Below are positions 6,352 to 11,379 of a stretch of 11,379 nucleotides of DNA, piece after piece. The position numbers were made by a program, and so were the translations under genes. This DNA is from Candidatus Omnitrophota bacterium (GTDB lineage: Bacteria; Omnitrophota; Gorgyraeia; Duberdicusellales; 4484-171). The notes below the pieces were generated by a model that was given only the letters and a program-made list of their open reading frames with translations, made no database searches and was not told the DNA's origin. Each line of letters starts with the position of its first letter. Position 1 is the first letter of the stretch. The stretch is taken from NCBI GenBank assembly GCA_028702365.1, contig JAQVOZ010000028.1, forward strand, positions 1-11,379. Direction: 5' to 3'.

Positions 6352-8753
6352 ATGTGAAGCAAAAAATACAACATTTACTAAAGAAAAGGATAATCTTGCT
6401 TGATGGGGCTATGGGCACCGAGCTTTATAAGCGCGGGATGCCGGCGGGGGCATTGCCTGAAATCTGGTCGCTAGAAAACCCGAAAGTTTTAAAAGATATC
6501 CACAATGAATATAAAAAAGCAGGCTCGGATATTATTTATACGTGCACTTTCGGCGCCAACCGCATTAAGCTTGGAAACCAAAAAATAAAGAACGTTGCGG
6601 GGATAAACAGGGATTTATGTTTGTTGGCAAAAGAGGTGGCTCGTAAAGATTGTTTCGTCGCAGGCGATATCGGGCCCCTTGGAGTATTTATTAAACCATT
6701 CGGCGAGCTTGGCTTTGAGGAAGCAGTCGATATTTTTAAGGAACAGATAAAAGCGCAGATTGCGGCGGGAGTTGATTTATTTGTAATAGAAACGATGATC
6801 GACATACAAGAAACAAGAGCCGCCCTTATTGCAGTAAAAGAGCTTTCCGATAAATTTACTATTGTTACAATGACTTTCGAGCGCGGCGGACGCACCTTAA
6901 ATGGGACAACGCCGCAGGCAGCGTTGATTACTCTCCAGAGTTTAGGCGCGCAAGCAGTTGGGGCAAACTGCTCAACCGGCCCGGAGGATATGTTTAAAAT
7001 CGTAAAGAGCCTTAAGCCATACGCGACAGTGCCGCTTGCGGTTAAGCCTAATGCAGGGATGCCTAAACTTGTTTCCGGCCAGGCGCATTTTACTATGCAG
7101 CCGCAGGAATTTGGCGTATTTGCAGAGAAATTCGCGCGCTTAGGAGTGAATATGCTTGGCGGTTGCTGCGGGACAACGCCCGAGCATATACGTGAGGCTA
7201 AAATTAAACTGGAAGATAAAAAGCCCATCGCGCCGCTACGTAAATCTATAAGCGCTTTAAGTTCGGCGAGGTCTTGTGTTTTGCTTGAAAAACAAAAAGA
7301 GGTATTAATCGTAGGAGAAAGTATAAATCCGACCGGTAAACCGCACTTTCAGCAGGAACTAAAAAAAGGAAAAATGGCTTTGCTTGGAAAACTGGCTAAT
7401 GAGCAAAAACAAAATGGCGCCAATCTGCTTGATGTAAACGTAGGTATACCGCAGGCCGAAGGCGAAGAAAAGCTGATGATAGGCGCAATATCATTCCTTT
7501 CCAGAATTACGGATTTGCCTTTGTCTATTGATTCTTCAAATGTTAAGGTAATAGAGAAAGCTCTCCGGTTTTATCCGGGCAGGGCGCTTATAAATTCAAT
7601 TTCAGGCGAAAGCACAAGGCTTAGGCCGTTACTTGCTTTAGCGAAAAAATATGGCGCGATGTTTATAATCTTACCCATTGCGGGGCGCGCTATTCCTAAA
7701 ACTCTGGCTGAACGCAAAAGTGTAATAAAAAAGATTTTTAACGAAGCAGAGAGGCTAGGATTTTCCAAAGAAGATTCAATTGTAGATTGCCTGGTGCTTA
7801 CTGTTTCTTCTAATCCGCGGGCAGGGCTTGATGTGCTGGAAACAATATCCTGGTGCAGGAAAAGTTTAAGAGTCAATACTATCGTTGGCCTTTCGAATGT
7901 TTCTTTCGGTCTGCCCAAAAGAGAAATCATAAACACAACTTTTCTGAATATGGCAAAAGGCCGCGGGCTTTTGCTTGCGATAGCCAATCCTTTGCAGAAA
8001 AAGAATTTCGTAGATGCAAGGGCAAAAGAGCTTTTGTTAAACAGAAAAGGAGCAGCCGCTAAGTTTATATTGCATTACTCCAAAAAGGCCGATACCCGGA
8101 TAAAATATCATCCGGACAGAAAGCTTTCCTGGCAAGAGCAAATCAAAATAGCTGTTATTGAGGGCAATCGGGATGGCATAGCTCATTTTATCCATCGTGC
8201 TCTTGCCTCCGGTAAAAACCCTTTAGCCATAATGCAGGAAATTCTGATACCGGCCATAATTGATGTCGGTAAGCTTTTTGAAAAAAAAGAATATTTCCTT
8301 CCGCAGCTTATAGCAAGCGCGGAAACTATGAAGCGCGGCACCCATGTCCTGCTTCCTTACATCAAAAAGAAAGAGCTTGAGGAGAAAAAAGCAATTGTTA
8401 TGCTTGCGACAGTTGAAGGAGACATACACGATATAGGAAAAAATATAGTTTCGCTTTTGCTTGAAAATTACGGATTTAAAATAATTGATTTAGGAAAAGA
8501 CGTTTCTGCGCAAAAAATAATTGAAGCGATAAAAATACATAAACCGGATATAATAGGTTTATCCGCGCTTATGACAACCACAATGGTTAATATGAAAAAA
8601 GTAATAGAACTGGCGAATCGCGAGAAAATAAAGTGCGAATTCATGGTAGGTGGAGCAGTTGTGACCCGGTCTTTCGCCGATTCAATAAATGCCAGTTACG
8701 CAAAAGATGGAATCGGCGCTGTGCGTGTTGCAAAAGAATTATCAACAAGGTAA
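6348..8753 (+). CDS. metH: Cobalamin-dependent methionine synthase lacking the activation domain
   Basis: This 801-residue cytoplasmic enzyme transfers the methyl group of methyltetrahydrofolate through methylcobalamin to homocysteine, giving methionine and tetrahydrofolate. The homocysteine module (about 8-290) has the zinc cysteines Cys208 (GANCSTG) and Cys273/Cys274 (GGCCGTTPEH). The pterin module (about 315-575) has GESINPTG (323-330), NGANLLDVNVG (356-366), DSSNVKVIEKAL (395-406) and GLSNVSFGLP (514-523). A helical B12 cap (about 594-680) leads to the B12-binding Rossmann module (682-801) with the cobalt-ligand motif GDIHDIGKN (His694), GLSALMTTTM and VGGAVVT. The SAM-binding activation module found in the roughly 1,230-residue E. 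coli enzyme is absent and is supplied by the preceding gene, whose stop overlaps this start. A weak AGGG (6333-6336) precedes the ATG. No cobalamin or SAM riboswitch is visible upstream. Confidence 0.96.
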   Translation: MNVKQKIQHLLKKRIILLDGAMGTELYKRGMPAGALPEIWSLENPKVLKDIHNEYKKAGSDIIYTCTFGANRIKLGNQKIKNVAGINRDLCLLAKEVARKDCFVAGDIGPLGVFIKPFGELGFEEAVDIFKEQIKAQIAAGVDLFVIETMIDIQETRAALIAVKELSDKFTIVTMTFERGGRTLNGTTPQAALITLQSLGAQAVGANCSTGPEDMFKIVKSLKPYATVPLAVKPNAGMPKLVSGQAHFTMQPQEFGVFAEKFARLGVNMLGGCCGTTPEHIREAKIKLEDKKPIAPLRKSISALSSARSCVLLEKQKEVLIVGESINPTGKPHFQQELKKGKMALLGKLANEQKQNGANLLDVNVGIPQAEGEEKLMIGAISFLSRITDLPLSIDSSNVKVIEKALRFYPGRALINSISGESTRLRPLLALAKKYGAMFIILPIAGRAIPKTLAERKSVIKKIFNEAERLGFSKEDSIVDCLVLTVSSNPRAGLDVLETISWCRKSLRVNTIVGLSNVSFGLPKREIINTTFLNMAKGRGLLLAIANPLQKKNFVDARAKELLLNRKGAAAKFILHYSKKADTRIKYHPDRKLSWQEQIKIAVIEGNRDGIAHFIHRALASGKNPLAIMQEILIPAIIDVGKLFEKKEYFLPQLIASAETMKRGTHVLLPYIKKKELEEKKAIVMLATVEGDIHDIGKNIVSLLLENYGFKIIDLGKDVSAQKIIEAIKIHKPDIIGLSALMTTTMVNMKKVIELANREKIKCEFMVGGAVVTRSFADSINASYAKDGIGAVRVAKELSTR

Positions 8754-8772
8754 CTGCGCTTAACTGGTTGGT

Positions 8773-9471
8773 ATGTCTGTCTATAAAATAAAACAGGATT
8801 TAAGGAAAAACAGCAGTAAAGAAAAAGCAAAAATACTTCAGCGTTTCTTCAAGACTGCCCCCGGCGAATACGGCTACGGAGATATATTTATCGGGGTGTG
8901 CGTGCCTCATATCAGAAAGATTGCAAAAAAATACCGGCAAGTAGATTTGAGCTCTGCGGCCAAGCTGCTGGCATCCGGCATACATGAGGAGAGGCTGCTT
9001 GCGCTTGTTATTCTTGTTTTAAAATTCGAAGAGGCAGGAGCTCCCGGCAGAAAGAAGATCTATGAGCTTTATCTAAAAAATACAGAATATATAAATAACT
9101 GGGATCTGGTTGATTTGACCGCTCCCAATATCGTGGGTAAATTTTTGGCTAATACAGATAAAAAAATTTTATACAGCCTTGCAAGGTCAAATTCTTTATG
9201 GGAGAGGAGGATTTCGATAATTGCGACTTTAAATTTTATAAGAAACAATTCTTTTACCGACACCCTTAAAATAACCAGACTTTTATTGTCCGACAAGGAA
9301 GATTTAATCCATAAAGCCTGCGGTTGGATGCTGCGCGAGGTTGGCAAAAGAAATAAGGCGCTGGTTGTAGATTTTCTGTCCAGGCACTGCAAGAATATGC
9401 CGCGGGTTATGCTTAGGTATGCTATAGAGCGATTTCCTGAAAGAGAAAGGGCAAGGTATCTTTTTAAATGA
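8773..9471 (+). CDS. DNA alkylation repair protein, AlkD-like HEAT-repeat glycosylase
   Basis: This 232-residue, all-helical protein belongs to the AlkC/AlkD family, which removes bulky or positively charged alkylated purines from DNA without flipping the base. Visible signature pieces are the N-terminal YGDIFIGVCVPHIRKIAKKY (35-54), YINNWDLVDLTAPNIVG (106-122), LWERRISIIATLNFI (142-156), KEDLIHKACGWMLREVGKRN (175-194) and MPRVMLRYAIERF (209-221). Trp110, Asp114 and Trp185 fall where Bacillus cereus AlkD has its functional Trp109, Asp113 and Trp187, so activity is plausible. Length matches the family. It starts 19 bases after metH with no evident ribosome binding site and probably shares its transcript. 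A functional link to methionine or SAM metabolism is possible (SAM is a source of DNA methyl damage), but adjacency alone does not show it. Confidence 0.9.
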   Translation: MSVYKIKQDLRKNSSKEKAKILQRFFKTAPGEYGYGDIFIGVCVPHIRKIAKKYRQVDLSSAAKLLASGIHEERLLALVILVLKFEEAGAPGRKKIYELYLKNTEYINNWDLVDLTAPNIVGKFLANTDKKILYSLARSNSLWERRISIIATLNFIRNNSFTDTLKITRLLLSDKEDLIHKACGWMLREVGKRNKALVVDFLSRHCKNMPRVMLRYAIERFPERERARYLFK

Positions 9472-9641
9472 TAGGCGTTCGATTCTCGATAACGGTTGGG
9501 ATAGCGAAGCCTGCGGTTGCGTAAAGCGGTTGCGCTTACCTGCCAGCTTCGGGCTGGCGAGCTTGCCACGGTTGCGTTTTAAGTACGACGTAAAACGATA
9601 GACGAAACGAGCCGCGCAACCCATAGACGATAAACGTAACC
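9472..9641 (-). repeat. Dispersed intergenic repeat, copy B (inverted relative to copy A), with internal short repeats
   Basis: The spacer after the alkylation repair gene is non-coding. Read on the minus strand, roughly 9531-9625 aligns with 901-990, sharing CCGAAGCTGGCAGG exactly (here as CCTGCCAGCTTCGG, 9539-9552) plus blocks such as AACGCAACC and GTTTCGTC. It also contains GCGGTTGCG twice (9513-9521 and 9526-9534) with a shorter CGGTTGCG at 9569-9576, and ATAGACGA twice (9598-9605 and 9623-9630); ATAGACGA also occurs once in copy A (993-1000). Two perfect hairpins are present: GCCAGC/GCTGGC (9542-9547 with 9553-9558) and CGTTTTA/TAAAACG (9575-9581 with 9591-9597). Neither is followed by a T-run, so a standard terminator is not supported. 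Mosaic short modules suggest an old, rearranging repeat family. Confidence 0.75.
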
Positions 9642-9675
9642 TTGCCCTTGAGATTCCTATCATTTATGATATACT
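9642..9675 (+). promoter_or_regulatory. Sigma-70-type promoter for the yqeY gene, possibly leaderless
   Basis: Two overlapping promoter readings fit. TTGAGA (9648-9653) is 16 bases from TATACT (9670-9675), and TTGCCC (9642-9647) is 17 bases from TATGAT (9665-9670). Transcription would begin near 9677-9683, leaving at most a few bases before the ATG at 9684. No ribosome binding site exists there. The promoter lies directly downstream of repeat copy B. Confidence 0.6.
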
Positions 9676-9683
9676 CATAAAAT

Positions 9684-10136
9684 ATGATGCTGGAAGATAA
9701 AATTTATAAAGATTATGTGGATGCTTTAAAAGGCAAAAACCGGCCTAAAGCTGAGTTTTTAAGCTTTATACGTGCAGAATTAAAAAATAGCGCAATTGAA
9801 CTTAAGAAAGACAAACTGGATGATAATGAGGTTTTAAATGCGCTTAAAAAGCAGAAGAAGCGCCTGGAAGAGTCTTACGAGATGATGCAAAAATCCCAAA
9901 GAGCGGATGTTTTAGACAGCCTTAAGGTGGAATTAAAGATTCTAGAGGAATATCTTCCGCGCCAATTAAGCGATAGCGAATTAACCAGTTTAGTTGAGCA
10001 GGCAATTAAAGATACGGGCGCTTCATCAATCAAGGATATGGGCCGCGTCATGAAAGAAATTCTTGCCAAAGCAGGTGGCAGCGCTGATTCTAAAAAAGTT
10101 AGCGAAATTGTAAAAACAAAACTTGCTACCCGGTAG
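9684..10136 (+). CDS. yqeY: GatB/YqeY-domain protein
   Basis: This 150-residue protein matches the YqeY family in length and composition. That family resembles the tail domain of GatB, the amidotransferase subunit that binds tRNA. Helical N-terminal segments IYKDYVDALKGKNRPKAEFL (6-25) and FIRAELKNSAIELKKD are followed by the family hallmark LKVELKILEEYLPRQLSDSE (79-98), then IKDTGASSIKDMGRVMKEI (107-125) and a C-terminal SADSKKVSEIVKTKL. The small C-terminal domain is the part expected to contact tRNA. The precise cellular role of free-standing YqeY is not settled. Tandem ATGs at 9684 and 9687 both give the expected N-terminus. It appears to have its own promoter immediately upstream with essentially no leader, and may head the transcript carrying the following genes. 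Confidence 0.93.
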   Translation: MMLEDKIYKDYVDALKGKNRPKAEFLSFIRAELKNSAIELKKDKLDDNEVLNALKKQKKRLEESYEMMQKSQRADVLDSLKVELKILEEYLPRQLSDSELTSLVEQAIKDTGASSIKDMGRVMKEILAKAGGSADSKKVSEIVKTKLATR

Positions 10137-10165
10137 TTATCCGCAGGTTTACTCCTTTATTGTCC

Positions 10166-10170
10166 GGAGA
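10166..10170 (+). promoter_or_regulatory. Shine-Dalgarno site for the flavodoxin-like gene
   Basis: GGAGA lies 8 bases before the ATG at 10179, the second clear ribosome binding site in the window. It supports that start over any alternative. Confidence 0.7.
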
Positions 10171-10178
10171 TAAAATTT

Positions 10179-10667
10179 ATGAAAAGTTTACTTGTTTATT
10201 ACTCGCATTACGGTAACACCGCATTTGTAACTCATAAAGCCTGGGTTGAATTAAACAAAAAGGGCGAGGCGGATATTCTTGAGGTGGAATATCTTAATGG
10301 AAAAAAGAACATGGTTAAGCGTCTTTTTTACAGATTTTTCCCTTCGTTGGTCAGGATAAAACCTGTCCCTTCAAATTTAAGCAATTATGATGTTTTGTTC
10401 CTTGGCGTGCCGGTTTTAGCGGCGCACCCTTCATCTGCGCTTTTAAAATACATAAAATCGATAACGAACATAGATAATAAAAGAATTATTTGCTGTTACG
10501 TATACGGGATTGAATTAAGCGCGAAACACTGCGCAACTAATATATCAAAAATTTTGCAAATAAAAGGTAACCCCCGCATAATTAATATATTTATCCCCTG
10601 GGTTAGCGTTCATAACGAAAATTTCTTAAATAAAGCATTAATAGAAGTAATAAACAAATCAAACTGA
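10179..10667 (+). CDS. Flavodoxin-like protein
   Basis: This 162-residue cytoplasmic protein has a flavodoxin-type N-terminus: the strand KSLLVYYS (2-9) leads into SHYGNTAFV (9-17), the phosphate-binding loop (S/T-x-x-G-N-T) that holds the FMN phosphate. A second core strand, YDVLFLGVPVLAAHPSSALL (69-88), matches the loop that packs on the flavin ring, and KRIICCYVYG (105-114) is the next strand. Length fits short-chain flavodoxins or NAD(P)H-flavin reductase-like flavodoxin-fold proteins. FMN binding and an electron-transfer role are therefore likely, but the redox partner is unknown. Compared with classical flavodoxins it has a basic stretch, KKNMVKRLFYRFFPSLVRIK (42-61), between the first and second strands, which may be a membrane- or partner-binding surface. 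The deaminase gene begins 7 bases after its stop. Confidence 0.82.
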   Translation: MKSLLVYYSHYGNTAFVTHKAWVELNKKGEADILEVEYLNGKKNMVKRLFYRFFPSLVRIKPVPSNLSNYDVLFLGVPVLAAHPSSALLKYIKSITNIDNKRIICCYVYGIELSAKHCATNISKILQIKGNPRIINIFIPWVSVHNENFLNKALIEVINKSN

Positions 10668-10674
10668 GCGTGTT

Positions 10675-11157
10675 ATGAGAACTGTTAAACCGCACAGAAA
10701 ATACATGCAGCTTGCTGTTTGCGAAGCAAGGAAAAACCTTTTAGTGCCGGACGGCGGGCCTTTCGGTGCCTGCATAGTAAAGGGAAATAAAGTTATTGCA
10801 GTTGCGCGTAACACAGTTTTAAAACATGATGCAAGCTGTCATGCCGAGGTAAATGCCATACGTCTTGCATCAAAAAAACTTAAAACATACGATTTGTCAG
10901 GATGCAGAATCTATTCAACTACAGAGCCGTGCCCGATGTGCTTTAGCGCCATACACTGGGCAAGAATTGGTTCGATAATCTATGGTAACAATATTTCTGA
11001 CGCAAAGAAAATCGGCTTCAATGAGCTTTCTATTTCTAATGTTTCCATGAAAAAAATCGGTAAGGCCAAAATTAAAATTATCAGCGGTGTTTTGCGCGAT
11101 GAATGCAACCGCTTATTTAAAGAGTGGGCCGCGCTTCCCATCAGGCAATTGTACTAA
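10675..11157 (+). CDS. Zinc-dependent nucleoside/guanine deaminase (cytidine deaminase superfamily)
   Basis: This 160-residue protein has both halves of the deaminase zinc site: HAEVNAIR (56-63), with zinc ligand His56 and proton shuttle Glu58, and PCPMC (85-89), with Cys86 and Cys89. GGPFGACIVKGNKVIAVARN (27-46), with Asn46, and YSTTEPCPMCFSAIHWARI (80-98) resemble Bacillus subtilis guanine deaminase GuaD more than tRNA adenosine deaminase TadA. The C-terminus ends in Tyr, as in GuaD, where a swapped C-terminal segment completes the partner's active site. Guanine to xanthine is therefore the best guess; other purine or pterin substrates are possible. It starts 7 bases after the flavodoxin-like gene with no clear ribosome binding site, so co-translation is likely. 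The cupin gene follows after one base. Confidence 0.88.
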   Translation: MRTVKPHRKYMQLAVCEARKNLLVPDGGPFGACIVKGNKVIAVARNTVLKHDASCHAEVNAIRLASKKLKTYDLSGCRIYSTTEPCPMCFSAIHWARIGSIIYGNNISDAKKIGFNELSISNVSMKKIGKAKIKIISGVLRDECNRLFKEWAALPIRQLY

Positions 11158-11158
11158 G

Positions 11159-11379
11159 ATGAAGAGTTCCAAAAAAAATATAATCGCAAAAGTTTTAAAT
11201 CCGTTAGGCTCAATAGCCTACGGGAAAGATGCTGTAGTTAGCAGCACAATAATCAAAAAACAAGCTGGAACAGTTACTCTATTTTCCTTTGATAGAGGAC
11301 AAGGATTAAGCGAACATACCGCGTCGTTTGATGCTTTGATTTATATTATTGAAGGATGTGCGAGAATTTATATTGCTAA
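11159..11379 (+). CDS. Cupin-domain protein, 3' end cut by the window
   Basis: An open frame starts with ATG one base after the deaminase stop (TAAGATG) and runs through 73 codons to the window end without a stop. The product begins MKSSKKNIIAKVLNPLGSIA, then has SSTIIKK, TVTLFSFDRGQGLSEHTASF and a following strand DALIYIIEGCARIYI. G-x-x-L-S-E-H and I-I-E-G form the first cupin metal-binding motif region of small single-domain cupins (His near residue 52). Such proteins are usually about 100-115 residues, so roughly the C-terminal third is missing. Ligand and function are not known; the tight spacing puts it in the operon with the deaminase. Confidence 0.8.
   Translation, partial: MKSSKKNIIAKVLNPLGSIAYGKDAVVSSTIIKKQAGTVTLFSFDRGQGLSEHTASFDALIYIIEGCARIYIA

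Noticed and set aside
6536..7228. Long open frame on the minus strand inside metH (230 codons)
   Set aside because: It lies wholly inside strongly conserved metH coding sequence and its translation has no recognisable domain; it is a shadow of codon usage.
9477..9485. GTTCGATTC, resembling a tRNA T-loop, just after the alkylation repair gene
   Set aside because: No T-stem flanks it and no acceptor, D or anticodon arms can be drawn around it, so a tRNA or tRNA remnant is not supported.
9542..9558. GCCAGC/GCTGGC hairpin as a terminator of the metH-alkylation repair transcript
   Set aside because: No T-run follows and it is part of the dispersed repeat; intrinsic termination is not supported by the sequence.
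9069..9569. Minus-strand open frame across the alkylation repair gene and the repeat
   Set aside because: It is antisense to conserved AlkD-like motifs and extends into non-coding repeat; there is no domain or ribosome binding site.
10137..10178. Possible terminator or promoter between yqeY and the flavodoxin-like gene
   Set aside because: The only pairing (CTCC with GGAG) is 4 bases, and no convincing -35/-10 pair is present. The gap holds only the Shine-Dalgarno site.

Overview
This window reads as an accessory-poor stretch of a chromosome from an uncultured Gram-negative bacterium. All genes lie on the + strand and are tightly packed. AT-rich, lysine-rich proteins, a periplasmic adaptor (HlyD type) feeding an ABC-2 exporter, and a methionine synthase whose reactivation domain is a separate protein all fit a deep-branching lineage; Omnitrophota/PVC-like candidate phyla come to mind. 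That placement is an impression from gene style, not something the sequence proves. There are no rRNA or tRNA genes, transposases, CRISPR arrays or phage genes.

Positions 47-5727 hold an ABC-2 export operon laid out like E. coli ybhG-ybhF-ybhS-ybhR: an HlyD-family membrane fusion protein, two separate ATPases (the two halves that YbhF carries in one chain), two ABC-2 permeases, and an unrecognised secreted protein. The permeases and the secreted protein overlap or abut their upstream neighbours, so they are probably translationally coupled. The adaptor and the two ATPases are instead separated by short non-coding inserts rich in inverted repeats. The two ATPases look functionally unequal. The first has Cys where the H-loop His should be, the second has an LAGGW signature, and in a head-to-tail dimer both deviations fall in the same ATP site.

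Positions 5737-8753 hold a two-gene cobalamin-dependent methionine synthase. A small protein resembling the MetH activation (SAM-binding) domain precedes, and overlaps by 4 bases, a three-module MetH with homocysteine, pterin and B12 cap/B12-binding parts. Together they rebuild the enzyme that E. coli makes as one chain. An AlkD-like DNA alkylation repair protein follows at 8773-9471.

Positions 9472-9683 form the longest non-coding stretch (212 bases). It carries an inverted, diverged copy of the repeat found at 884-1009, then a good sigma-70-type promoter whose start point falls almost on the next start codon. From 9684 on come a YqeY-family protein, a flavodoxin-like protein, a guanine-deaminase-like zinc deaminase, and a cupin gene cut by the window end.

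The most unusual features are the dispersed repeat, its apparent use as spacer inside an operon, and the asymmetric split ATPase pair. I see no evidence of a wholly new defence or mobile system here.
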